A DNA stretch of 64,000 nt from Euborellia annulipes (GCA_023213315.1 JAKCPI010004270.1:26330-90329), one strand, 5' to 3'. Numbered from the stretch's first letter, positions 11,461 through 22,168 are shown. Program-made: numbers and translations. Notes: generated by a model from the letters alone, not told the origin.

Positions 11461-11959
11461 GGCTAGGCGTCCAGTGGAAGCAGAAACTAGCGAAAACGGC
11501 GAAAACAAGCGAAATCTAACGCGCAGAATGCCGCGAAAGGTTGCGCGTACACTAGTAGAAGAAACCTGCGAACTGCGAATTCAACATGGCTGACATAACC
11601 TATAATAAAGTATACTTAATCTGACAGCGAACGTCAAATATGACCTTGCTAGGTCAATATGGCATTAATTTTCAACATCCATGATGAAATCTATATTTAT
11701 AATGAAGGATTGTAGATTGGCTGCTTGGTCTTAAAATATAACCTTACAAGGCCAAAATGGCCGCCCCTTTGACGCTTTCAAACGCGCGAAATATCGAACA
11801 AAATTGGATCGGTTCGCTGGTCGCGACTATACTTTGCGATGAAATTCTCCTAGTGGACGAGGGCTGATTTGCCAATAAGTTTTTGAATTATTCGCGCGTT
11901 TCCGCCGTATTCGCGCGAACTAAATTTCGCCGCTTTCTGCTTCCAGTGGACGCCAGGCC
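11461..11959. mobile_element. 499-bp inverted-repeat element, non-autonomous
   Basis: The left end is GGCTAGGCGTCCAGTGGAAG and the right end is its imperfect reverse complement; TA flanks both sides (11459-11460, 11960-11961). The target is the third unit of the neighbouring tandem repeat. The interior is rich in gcgaaa/tttcgc words near both ends, which looks like a transposase-binding array. There is no transposase frame. TA flanks fit Tc1/mariner; the end sequence would also suit PIF/Harbinger. Confidence 0.75.
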
Positions 11960-11961
11960 TA

Positions 11962-12826
11962 AGAGGTTAATTCAATTTCGTGTATCTTCTACTTTAATAA
12001 ATGATTATTTAGTGACTAAAATAGATCCATTTTGAATCGCTGGTATTGAATTCAGTCTTTTTTTTAGAGTTTGAATAATATCTGACTCCATTCAACTGTA
12101 ATTCACGTTTTGTCCTAACCTTTCAGCAGAAAGATTCGATTTACTTTCTTCATTTATCCGCTTGTTTTCCTTTATTTTGAAAAAGAATATATGGTGACCC
12201 GAAAAATTTGAAGTGGAATTACATCTTACTTATATCATCAGATCAGAGTTGAAGAAAAAGAAGGGTTGAGTCTCTTATAGGGACATTTCGGCATTTTTTT
12301 TATTTACTTATAAAGAATCTCTACCTTAGAGAAACGACATATTTAGATTTGTCTAAAATACAATTTTTTTTTGGGAATGTGTTTAGATCAATAAGACGTT
12401 AGGATCCGAAATTAAAATCATCATATTATAACATTTCTGTTAATGGTGAGCTCATTTACTATAATATGGTAGGGTGGGAGGGACTACGGAGACTTGTCCC
12501 AAATTTTTATTTTTATTTTTGTATTTTTTTCTGAATAGCAAATCGTTTAAAATGTATATTATCGGCAAACTTGACCCTTTATTATAAATTATGCATGAAA
12601 GTTAAGTCAAAATATTTCTTGGAAGTAGTTGTAAAAAAAACAGATTTCAAAAATGTAGACTAGACGTACACTTGAATACTTACTCAAATAAGCAGGTTAT
12701 CATACCTGAATAATAAGTATTTGAAGGTTTCATCATTTCTTCTTTAAACCTTTCTTCAAGTAGACTGAAAATACACAAGAATAAAACAAGAATATTGTAG
12801 AAAAAAAGTTTTATTATAATCCACTG
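11962..12826. other. AT-rich DNA without a recognised gene
   Basis: T-runs at 12058 and 12295 and general AT-rich sequence; nothing coding is supported. At its right edge, aataaaac on the minus strand (~12808) could serve as a polyadenylation signal for the coding-like relic that follows. Confidence 0.4.
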
Positions 12827-13115
12827 AAATTGAGCTCAAACTTGCTCAAGTGGTTTTAACATTTCTTGTTTCTTTGCCTGGGGCTTACATGGTTTCATAG
12901 AGTCGTTCAGCAATGTGTCTTCCAGATCAGAAAATGCACTTTAATCATCACTCTCCAGCACCATATTGATACTAGAATCATCTTCATCTGTGGAAGACTT
13001 CCTTTTTCTCTTACAGGTTTCTTTTTTGAGAAAAAGAGCTCTTTTAGATTTTCTTTCTTCTGGGAGTCTTCTCTTCTTTCTGCTTGGTTTTTTCTTCTCG
13101 TTCGAATCAAATAGG
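12827..13115 (-). pseudogene. decayed C-terminal coding exon, charged protein, unknown
   Basis: One minus-strand frame gives a lysine/arginine-rich stretch (EKKKPSRKKRRLPEERKSK) followed by an acidic one (STDEDDSS, then SAFSDLEDTLL), ending in LKPLEQV and a stop near 12827. A single TAA interrupts it (ESDD*SAFSDLED) where GAA would fit. An AATAAA lies ~20 bases past the final stop. Basic-then-acidic tails occur at the ends of some DDE transposases and in nuclear proteins, but I do not recognise the protein. The upstream part does not connect to a longer frame. Confidence 0.4.
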
Positions 13116-13476
13116 CTACAGTACCAAAATTTCTGGCTTTAACTGCTGGATCAAGTCTCCCTAAATGAAGGTTTAGCATATTTCTTCAAAAAAACCAAGA
13201 TTAGTTTTACAATGTATTTTATACTAGTTTGTAGCTTAAAATATGGATAATTGAATGATGATATGAAATGATTTCTTTGCTTATATTAATAGTCAATAAT
13301 TCAAAAAAACTGAAGAGTTGAGAATTTACGCAGAAGTAATAAAACAAACAATGTCTTCTTTCTCCCCTCGTATCAGAATGGTATAGGTATAGGGTATCAA
13401 ACAAGGATGCAACAATCACCACTATGACCCTTTCATAGAAAACTAGGGGGTCAAGTCTCCCTATGGATTGTTCCCC

Positions 13477-14168
13477 ACTTCGACTATTGCTGCCTTGTTT
13501 TTAGCGACCTGTCTGGTGGGGGAGGCCTTGCACTTGACAGGGTCTTGAATTCTTGCGTACACTTCATTTTTAAAGTCCCAATCGACCAGCACATAACGCC
13601 CTACCTTAACAAACTTGGCTGGCTGAAATTGTGAAATAGGAGAAATTATTAATTATAGGGTGTTATGTGTATGGTCTCTTGGAAAACAAAAGACCCTCGT
13701 ACCTTTACGAGGACTTAAGTTTTAGAACTGCGCTTGTGTCCAGAGGTCTAAGGGTGAGTTCGCTCGACCTTCAAATGCCCAAACACCGGACGGCGACGTT
13801 CGGCAGGACGTTCGCTGTTGGGTCTGTCAGGTTGTGGAACGGCAACACCGAGTCTATTAGAGGTTCGAGGACGTTGGCCATTTTTAAGAGCCGGTATTAC
13901 CGTTACTTACTTGATGAGCAGAGGGGGGGACATATGGTTTATTGAGATTTGACTGAGGAGCGAGGGGAGAAGTGTTTTGTGAGGATTGTGTTTGTGAGGA
14001 ATTGTGAGGAACTATGTATGCAAACGGAAGGAAAAAAAAGGAAAGAACTATGTATATACGAATGGAGGAGAGAGGGAAGGAAAGGATAAAGAATAATTGT
14101 ATCTATGTAACTATAAGTATTCTCCAAGAGGCTATGCCTCAGAGCAAATAAAATTATCTATCTATCTA
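13477..14168 (+). pseudogene. 3' end of the same non-LTR family, frameshifted
   Basis: The plus strand reads FDYCCLVFSDLS, then a region ending ITPYLNKLGWLKL, stops near 13628, and continues in another frame as SYLYEDLSFRTALVSRGLR to VRLWNGNTES and a stop at 13945. This is the thumb/C-terminal region of a Jockey/I-group reverse transcriptase; the palm is missing. The 3' untranslated region ends ggctatgcctcagagcaaat, aataaaat and (TATC)n, matching the minus-strand copy at 9395-9905. The frameshift and truncation make it dead. Confidence 0.85.
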
Positions 14169-14700
14169 TTGGTGGCCCCCTGAAATCAGCGTGTTGAACG
14201 TCCCCCGGTAGCCATCGGTACTATTATAAATTTAATAATATGTAAAAAATTAAAACCCTAATGGCCTCTGCAGCCGAAAAAGAGGTAATTAAATCTATCT
14301 ATGGATCATGTCTCCATACTGCCCCCTATTGGATATAAATGTGTGACGTTATGCATAACAACCGTTGTTAATACTCAAGATCGGCCGTTCCTTTATGATG
14401 ATACAGATACTTCATTTTCCTACTCAGGGAAGATACTTGGAATAATTTTTTGTGGCAAGCTCTTGAACTCGAGTTGGGATTTGTCTACAGCTTATTCGAT
14501 TACTTTTTCTAAAGCTCATGGTTAATCGGATTACTAAGCACAACCTCTTGCCATAATTATAATTTAATACAGCCAATGACTTCTTCTGGAAAGATAATTT
14601 CACCATTTCACACTCTTGGAATCCAACACCTCATCTGCAATGTGATGTGTTCCATCATCAAGATAAAGTCACACCACCAGTTTTCTTTCTAATTAATTTT
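14169..14700. other. no gene recognised
   Basis: Ordinary AT-rich sequence; overlapping 60-74-codon frames lie on opposite strands near 14301-14606 without recognisable products. Confidence 0.4.
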
Positions 14701-14711
14701 CTTCCCCCTCG

Positions 14712-14844
14712 GGGCGGGGGGGGGGGGGGGGGCCCCTCCCCCCCGGGGGGGGGGGGGCCGGGCCGGCGGGGGGTTTTTTTTTTTTAACCGTTTGAACAGG
14801 TTGAAAAAAAGGGGGCCCTATTTGTTTTTTTTAAAGTGGAAAAG

Positions 14845-14904
<60 letters not shown>

Positions 14905-14970
14905 GAGGGGGGGGGGTAAAAAAAAAAAAAAAAAAACTTTTCATTCGGCTTTAAAAAAAAAAAAAAAAAT
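14712..14970. other. homopolymer tract, probable low-quality consensus
   Basis: Successive runs of G, C, T and A, including a ~57-base G run at ~14847-14903 followed by A-runs. Few non-homopolymer bases separate them. This looks more like read or consensus error than biological sequence. The open frame across it (poly-Gly) is not a gene. Confidence 0.7.
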
Positions 14971-15833
14971 CATAAACATAAATTCTATTAATTTGTAAAC
15001 AATACTAACTTTCATCAAAGAATATAGAAAAATAAACTTTTGTTTTCTTTAAATCTCTATCCTCTACCTTTAAAAAGAAAGTTTCTCTCTCCCTTCTAAA
15101 ACTTTTAATTAATTTCTTAACTTTTTTTTTTTTTTTTTTTGCTTTAAGAGCGTGTATTCATAGAATATAATATTTCAGACGAGTTGGAATATGATAATGA
15201 ATTAAAAAAAAAAAAAAATAAATAAATAAAAGCAAACGCAGCAGCAGCAGCAGGTAGAAAATAATTATTCTTTGCGTTGTTGTTGTTGTTTGATATTTAT
15301 TCATTTATTTCGTGATTCTATTTTTAGTATTATGCATGCATTTATATTTGTATAGAGGCTTCTATGCATGCTCTCTCTCTTTCTCCTTTTATATTCTCTT
15401 CTATTCAATATTAATAAAAGGGTTTTTAAAAATAAGATGACGTCAAAAGTGAATTTTTAAGTTGGAAAATGGGTGGAATTAAATGTTTGATCACAGAATT
15501 TTTGATTTTCAAATCAATTTATTAGAAATAAAGTGGATCACTTTTTTTTTTTATAGAAATCGACGATTTATTTGAGGACCCTACGTCCTGATTTGTCAGG
15601 CCAACTGGCAGGGCCTTACTATTGGATAGGGTCAGACCTGACATGTTGGCAGTTGGGTCGGACCAACCATCCAACCGCCAACCCCCCCCCCCCCCACTCC
15701 CTTCCCTGATAAATCAGGAAGTGTGTAGAGCGGATGGCCTGATTTCCCTTCCAGTCTTCTTTTGTCAGTCATTAATTTAACACTATGGCCTCTGTTATGG
15801 AAGCTGAACAATCTAATTGTAATTGTGGAGTTA

Positions 15834-16047
15834 GGTTAGGTTAGGTTAAAGTGGCCGTTCCCAGAGAGGGAACACACTTAGGCCAATTAGGCCCTTTGTG
15901 ATACCACGGTGGGGCTATCCACCTTTCCTACCCTAAGAGGAGACTTCGGCAGGATGTTTTTGAATTTTTTTGCGGCAAGCTGGATTCAAACCCGAGCCGT
16001 GTTGAGACTTCGGTCTCAGTAATCCTCAGCTTAGCCATTGCCTCCTC
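15834..16047 (-). mobile_element. tRNA-derived SINE (family S2) with TTAGG-type tail
   Basis: On the minus strand it runs from gaggaggcaatggctaagct (A box) through cgggtttgaatccagcttg (B box) and gtctcctcttagggtaggaa to a (CCTAA)n-like tail, seen on the plus strand as ggttaggttaggtta. A perfect 13-bp target duplication aattgtggagtta flanks it (15821-15833, 16048-16060), so both ends are exact. Retroposed copies usually end in poly-A or short repeats; here the tail matches the arthropod telomere unit. Confidence 0.9.
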
Positions 16048-16384
16048 AATTGTGGAGTTAATACTGTAGATTATTGGAGAGAGAGCTGGTGTCTGTGGGA
16101 CCTAGAGGACACGAACTATTGCAACAGAGACAACGAATTAATAAAAATTTATAAATGGATGCCAGAAGCCTCCGGGAACTATTAAACTACTCCTATTTTT
16201 AGATATTTAAAAAGAATATAAGGAGTCATTTAAAATACTTCTTTACACCGCAAGCGATTGTCTAAGACTGATCTGGTGTTAGTGGTTGGTCTGATAGATT
16301 GGTGCTTGTGGAGGCAGGGCCCCACATGACTGGATGGGTGCAACTTGTCAGTCAGGTCGGCCCATGTGAAGGGCCCTTAAGAAC

Positions 16385-16960
16385 TAGTTCTGTTAAAAGT
16401 TCCTTTTATTTTGTAGAACTAGTTACCAGTTCCATTCATTTTAAACTTTATTGATGAGGCGATTTGCCAAATTTATAAGACAGCTGAGTTAACCATAAAT
16501 ATAAAAACTCTGGTTTAATGGCAGAAAATCTACCGCTGATACCACTTCTTAAAAATCAGCTTTTCGTTGGCTCGTCGATTCTCCGCCTCCTCAGTCCCAG
16601 AGTCAGTATCAGGAATAATCAAAGTGTCAATACTGACACCACTAAATGAAGAAATTTAATTGGGCAAGTTAATGGATAAAAACTCTTTCCTTCTAGATCG
16701 TTTAATTCTCTGACAAAACGGAATTATTTTAATTTATTAGTGGGTATAAATAAAACTTGGTATTTTCTTGGATTTTAATCACAACCACAAAAAAAAATCA
16801 CTCGGAACAACCTAGACGTAGTCTTGATAACTGATATAAAATTAGTGTCATAAATCCTTTGCAAAATTCGAAAATTTACCAACTTTAATAATATACCAAA
16901 GGATCAAAGTCTTTATAAGGTTTGGACTGTTTCCTTCTAAAGCCCCCATTCTCAGTATTT
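16385..16960. other. no gene recognised
   Basis: Moderately AT-rich sequence without a convincing frame. The flanks at 15578-15800 and 16246-16380 are richer in GC and carry short repeated words (ggcag, gtcgg, cccacatg), but no defined element was resolved. Confidence 0.35.
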
Positions 16961-16967
16961 TTATTCA

Positions 16968-17310
16968 TCTCCTTGTTGACGCCGTCGTTTCTCAGATTCT
17001 TCCACCACTCTTTGTGCCGTCACCAGGAAGTCGACCCATCTCTTTACACTCCTTGAAATGGGCATTGTCTTCCTTTCCTCGGTTGTAAATTCCTCATACT
17101 CCTCTCATCTACTTCCTTCTCCCACCCATTAAGTTTCCACATCCATAACCTTTTATCTTCTTGTGGTCTTTTAAGTAGCCTTCCATGCCGATACTTTGCT
17201 TGATGTCTCTGAAGTATGTGCAATAGGAAGAACTGCTCCAATCTGCCATCGCTGTAACCAGCTTTTCTGGGGTTTCCGATTTTTATATTTCCCGTTTCAT
17301 TGACTTCCTC
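16968..17310 (-). pseudogene. decayed coding sequence of unknown origin
   Basis: The minus strand reads open for about 75 codons (NETGNIKIGNPRKAGYSDG... to WKLNGWEKEVDE), then shifts frame and ends SVKRWVDFLVTAQRVVEESE...QQGDE and a stop near 16968. Base composition is clearly richer in GC than the surroundings to ~17480. Further upstream the frame is broken by a stop. It looks like a once-coding transposon or integrated gene fragment, but no family motif was recognised. Confidence 0.4.
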
Positions 17311-17479
17311 CAGGTGGTGTTACTTCCGTTGTCCAGGACTCTTGCAGGCCATCTTTCATGGTAAACTTCCACCATGTATAGTATGTAGAACATTCACTTC
17401 CATCACCTGGAGTTTCGTCTTGCCCAACCCCATCCTCCAGATGTAATCTGGGGTGTTAAAACAATCCAATCCTACTGTT

Positions 17480-17974
17480 AGAGCAAGTACACGTAATCAT
17501 GTGATTTTTTTATCCTTCATTTGTTATCAACAGTTAGTATTTCCTAATAGGTGTCTAAATTGCGGTCTGTTCTTTCGTGTCAAAAACTAATAAAAAGTAT
17601 TTATTTATTCTTCTTATCATTAAATAAGAGAAACATCTCTATTTCCTTTTCATGTTCTAAGTCTATTTTTCAACTTTATTTTTAATACCAAAAGAAGAGT
17701 AGCTATAGAACAACAACAACAAAAAACAAATTAAATAACTCTTCACTTATAAAATCCCTTTTTCTTTGTAATTCTATTCTCTTTTCTACCAACATTATTA
17801 AAATTTGAATAGAAATTCAATATCCTTTCTTCTTATTTCAATTGGTGGGAACACAAAAAAAAAAAAAAAAAAAAACTTGTTCCGTTGGAGATCGATAGGC
17901 AAAAAAAAGAGAATGATTGATCCTTGGAGAGATTGATTGATTTAATTTAATAAGACATTTATTATTTGAAATCC
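17480..17974. other. AT-rich DNA without a gene
   Basis: Short AAC repeats near 17710 and an A-run near 17856; nothing else is supported. Confidence 0.45.
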
Positions 17975-18170
17975 TCGTTTGCTTTCGGGCACGGAGACAT
18001 ACACACCTCAAATCCCAGCTACCGACACCATGTGAAGTTACATCATTTTCTAACTCTAACTCCTCCTAATGAACTAATCCTTAATTTCTAGTTCCGCCCG
18101 GTTTCTTTTACCCAACCTCTTCTATAATAGGGAGGATATCCTACTTGAGGAGGGACTCATTTAGTTAAAT
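17975..18170 (+). repeat. dispersed repeat family G, diverged copy 3
   Basis: It shares cctcaaatcccagctaccga and ctctaactcctcct with the copies at 7057 and 8633, but with small deletions. Confidence 0.65.
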
Positions 18171-18229
18171 TTTCTAAATAAATCTAATACTATGAAACGG
18201 GCAATGTACGTTTGTTTGTTTGTTAGCAC

Positions 18230-18560
18230 ATCAGTTCTCGAAAATTCTTCAAATTTTAAATATATACTATTTCCAGCACTGATTTGAAATTGCCCTAGGT
18301 TTCATCTTTGGGAAAATTTGGGTACTAATACTTTTCTGATGTAATTTTTTAGTTTTTTACATTTTTCTCAGAATTCCCTTTACCGATTTCTTTCAAATTT
18401 TAAATATTTCCTATTTGCGGTAAAGAAAACAAATTAAGCTAGGTCACTTCTTTGGGAACTCTTGAGTACTAGTACTTTACTGATGTACTTTTTTAGTTTA
18501 ATTTCACTTTTCTCATAATTCGCTTTAACGATTTCTTTTTAAATGCTTTTATTTAACTTA
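18230..18560 (+). repeat. satellite type B, left block (~144-bp monomer)
   Basis: The ctgatgta word recurs at 18336 and 18480 (144 bp). Each monomer contains a gtactaatactttt-like segment, ttttctca-aattcgcttt and a gatttctttcaaattttaaa-like segment. The array stops near 18560 and resumes at 20165. Confidence 0.75.
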
Positions 18561-18600
18561 CTCTTTCAAGGTCACCAACTTTATGGCTTTGTTAAGGACA

Positions 18601-19425
18601 CTTCCCGATGAGCTAGAGGTGTGAAATTTGATATTTAAGAGTCATTTTTGATGACGCAAATTGTGAGTTTGGTTTTACCAAAATAGACCAAACTAATGTG
18701 GTACTTTATTTGAAAACCTTCGTGAATTAATGTAATTTCAAAAGACTTCCCGATGGGCTAGAGGTGTGAAATGTAATACTTAAGAGTCATTTTTGATGAC
18801 GCCACTATATGGTGGTTTTGATCAAAATAGACCAAACTAATGTGGTACTTTATTTGAAACCCTTCGCGAATTAATGTAATTTCAAAAGACTTCCTGATGG
18901 GCTAGAGGTGTGAAATGTAATACTTAAGAGTCATTTTTGATGACGCCACTATATGGTGGTTTTGATCAAAATAGACCAAACTAATGTGGTACTTTATTTG
19001 AAACCCTTCGCGAATTAATGTAATTTCAAAAGACTTCCTGATGGGCTAGAGGTGTGAAATGTAATACTTAAGAGTCATTTTTGATGACGCCAACTATATG
19101 GTGGTTTTGATCAAAATAGACCAAACTAATGTGGTACTTTATTTGAAACCCTTCGCGAATTAATGTAATTTCAAAAGACTTCCCGATGGGCTAGAGATGT
19201 GAAATGTAATACTTAAGAGTCATTTTTGATTACGCCACTATATGGTGGTTTTGATCAAAATAGACCAAACTAATGTGGTACTTTATTTGAAGCCTCACGC
19301 AAATAAGGCCCTATTAACTATAGTTTTGAATTTTGATATTTACGAGTCATTTTTTTATGATAATGAATAATTTTTCAATTGAACCAAATCAAAATAGGGC
19401 AAACTAATGTGGTACTTTATCATAT
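18601..19425 (+). repeat. satellite type A, five monomers plus a diverged one (144-145 bp)
   Basis: cttcccgatg (or cttcctgatg) starts monomers at 18601, 18746, 18890, 19034 and 19179. The inner monomers are nearly identical, so expansion was recent. A sixth, diverged unit follows to ~19425. Each monomer carries gctagaggtgtgaaat, gagtcatttttgatgacgcc and aatagaccaaactaatgtgg. Confidence 0.9.
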
Positions 19426-19468
19426 TGATGATTTTTGATAAGACTAAAAGACTAAAAAGCTTAAAATA

Positions 19469-19772
19469 AAAATAAAATAAAAAAAAAAGATTTTTAAAAA
19501 AATGCTTTTATTTAAATTGAACTAAAAGAGAGAAATAAGAAAGAAATAATTTAATTGTTCTTGTTAAAATTTTTTAATATTTATGACTTAAAATAAAAGC
19601 GTGCGGCGCGAGCCTCGGAATCACTTCGAAGCGCCCCACGCTTTTATTTTAAGTCATAAATATTAAAAAATTTTAACAAGAACAATTAAATTATTTCTTT
19701 CTTATTTCTCTCTTTTTAGTTCAATTTAAATAAAAGCATTTTTTTAAAAATCTTTTTTTTTATTTTATTTTT
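19469..19772. repeat. foldback element with GC-rich hairpin apex
   Basis: Two ~130-bp AT-rich arms are almost perfect reverse complements (each carries aaatgcttttattta and ttcttgttaaaattttttaa in mirrored order). The apex at 19598-19640 is very GC-rich and forms its own stem (gcgtg/cacgc and ggcgc/gcgcc). A diverged single arm lies at ~57437-57540. No coding frame. If transcribed it would give a long hairpin. Confidence 0.85.
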
Positions 19773-19794
19773 TGTTCATGTGATAACTTAAGTG

Positions 19795-20137
19795 TAGCAG
19801 ATGCGAACCACATTTTTTTTAGTTGTCGGTACAGTCAAACTCAATCAGAACTGCTGATGGTGGCTCTCATTGGGAAGGTTACATTACCTTTGAGTATAAT
19901 TACATTACTTTTGAGCGCTGAAGAGGATACCGATATATATAAATTAATAGGAACTTTTTTTGAACACCATAGATATAGACATATAATTTTGTTAAAATTT
20001 TTTTTTTTTTTTTTTTTTTGTATTTATATATTAAGTCAGTTGTAACATATAATATAATATGATATAATATTATAATAAATATTACTGTAAAAATGATGTA
20101 CCTTGGTGCTGGCCAAATGGTTTTTAACCAGAGCCAA

Positions 20138-20164
<27 letters not shown>
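19795..20164. other. no gene; T-run and A-run
   Basis: Short sequence between the foldback and the second satellite block, with a ~20-bp T-run at 19999 and a ~29-bp A-run at 20142. Confidence 0.5.
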
Positions 20165-20173
<9 letters not shown>

Positions 20174-20880
20174 GATTTCTTTCAAATTTTAAATATTTCC
20201 TATTTTTGGTATAGAAAACAAGGTACAATTGATCTGGTCTTTGGAAAAACTCGAGTACTAGTACTTTACTGATGTACCTTTTTAGTTTTTTTAATTTTCT
20301 CAATATTTCCTTTGACAATTTCTTTCAAATTTTAAACATGTACTATTTCCAGTAAATAAAACAAATTACACTAGGACTGATCTTTAGGAAGCCTCAAAAA
20401 ATAGTACTTTTATGATGTACTTTTTTAGTTTTTTTCCACTTTTCTCGAAATTTTCTTTACCGATTTCTTTCAAATTTTAAATATGTATTATTTGTGGTAT
20501 AGAAAACAAAATGCGATTGATCTGGTCTTTGGAAAACCTCGAGTATTAGTACTTTACTGATGTACTTTTTTAGTTTTTTCCACTTTTCTCGAAATTCGCT
20601 TTAAAGATTTCTTTCAAATTATAAATATTTCCTATTTGCGGTATAGAAAACAAAGTACAATTGATCTGGTCTTTGGAAAAACTCGAGTACTAGTACTTTA
20701 CTGATGTACCTTTTTAGTTTTTCCAATTTTCTTAAAAATTCACATTGATTTATTTCAAATTATAAGCAACATTATGAAATTAAGCTAAATTTTATCTTTA
20801 CTTTGGAATACTTCGAGTACTAATACTTTACTGAGGTATAATACTTTTTTAGTTTTTTCCAATTTTAACAAAAAAAAATG
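20165..20880 (+). repeat. satellite type B, right block (~144-bp monomer)
   Basis: The ctgatgta position recurs at 20269, 20412, 20557, 20701 and 20831, giving steps of 143, 145, 144 and 130. The first bases (aacgatttctttcaaatttt) continue where the left block broke off at 18560, so the 1.6 kb between looks like an insertion into one array. Confidence 0.85.
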
Positions 20881-21507
20881 ACCGAGCTCGGTCATCCCGG
20901 CACTTAAAATAAATCTCAGTATTTTTAAAGATTTAATTCAAAGAATTGTCTGCTTTTTTTCTCTTGGCGCAAAACAACACCCTTTGACGAAATTTATAAA
21001 TGAAAAGAAGAAAATGAACGTAGGCTAATCAATTCTAAATTTTAATGATTGATTATTTTATTTTTTTATTTAGAGCCATACTGAATAGAGGAAGTATGTC
21101 AAGGTATGATTGATTGGCTGCTGAACCTTTATTTAGAGTGTATGTGTGTATTTGAATGCTTTGACCTCTACAGGCAGGCCTTTTAAAATAAAAGCATTGT
21201 TTGTCCATTCATCAAAAAAAAAAAAAAACGTGACTCCGAATTTGTAGTATTTTAGTTTTGAGCCAATTTGTAACAGCTGCTACTTATAATTTTATATTTT
21301 GTATTTATTTTTGAAATTTATTCTATTTTTAAGTAAAAGTAAAAATTATTAGAATGATAGACAGGGAGAGATTCGTGTAGTACTTAATGAAAAACAAATT
21401 CTGTTAAAGCGAGAGAACGACGCACTTCTCAACGGTTCGTCTAAAAAAAAATGTTAAAGATTTTGCCAGCATGCCTTAAGCCGTGGATAACAATAAGATT
21501 TACAAAA

Positions 21508-21582
21508 GCAGCAATGGATAGTTCGGTATCGTTCATTCTTTGTATACACGAAATCTCGAGTTCGAATCTCGCCTTGTGCAAC
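21508..21582 (+). other. tRNA-like segment in left arm
   Basis: It contains an internal-promoter-like pair: ggatagttcggtatcg (A-box region) and cgagttcgaatctcg (B box and T-arm). The acceptor strands do not pair, so this is a tRNA-derived relic, not a functional tRNA. Confidence 0.55.
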
Positions 21583-21973
21583 TATTTTTTTTTTTTTGTA
21601 ATTTTTTTTTTAATTCTAAGAATATTTTTTAATATTAATAAATAAATAAAAAGTGTTTTTTAATTATTGGCTTTTAATTTTTTAACATGTTGTTACATAT
21701 TCCTGGTATTTAAAGAAAATTCAAATGCTTTCTGTCAAAAATATAATATAAGGTAATATTTAATGTTATTGTAAATTTGTTCCATTATTCTTTTCTAGTA
21801 GGCCCATAATATTAAATATTTCCTTATATTATATTTTTGTCTGAAAGCATTTGAATTTTCTTTAAATAATGGAACATGTTAAAAATTAAAATCCAATAAT
21901 TAAAAAAAAAACTTTTTATTTAGTTATTTATTAATATTAAAAAATATTCTTAGAAATCAAAAAAAAAAAAATA

Positions 21974-22048
21974 GTTGCACAGGGCGAGATTCGAACTCGA
22001 GATTTCTTATTTACAAAGAATGAATGCTACCGATCTACCCATTGCGGC
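21974..22048 (-). other. tRNA-like segment in right arm
   Basis: The minus strand reads gccgcaatgggtagatcggt at the 5' side and cgagttcgaatctcgcc at the T-arm. It has better A- and B-box matches than the left arm, but again no acceptor stem. Confidence 0.6.
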
Positions 22049-22168
22049 TTTTGTAAATGTTATTGTTAGCAACGGCTTAAGGCATGCTGGCAAAATCTTT
22101 AACATTTTTTTTTTAGAGAAGAGTGTTCTCTCGCTTTAACAGAATTTGTTTTTCATTAAATACTACAC

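Larger units (their letters stand above)
21375..22168. repeat. 794-bp long inverted repeat with tRNA-like arms
   Basis: The arms mirror each other from gtgtagtacttaatgaaaa at the left to its reverse complement ending 22168, around a centre near 21770. Each arm contains one tRNA-like segment. The arms differ by scattered changes, so this is not an assembly echo. No protein frame. Confidence 0.85.

Noticed and set aside
14792..14998. Open frame encoding a long poly-glycine stretch
   Set aside because: Produced entirely by the G-run; not a gene.
15831..15847. ggttaggttaggtta as an interstitial telomere
   Set aside because: Only three units, located exactly at the 3' end of a SINE bounded by target duplications; it is the SINE tail.
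18601..19425. Regular repeats considered as a CRISPR-like array
   Set aside because: The units are contiguous 144-bp tandem monomers without spacers, in a eukaryotic context.
21974..22048. Functional tRNA gene
   Set aside because: The T-arm is good, but the acceptor strands do not pair and the copy sits in an inverted repeat.
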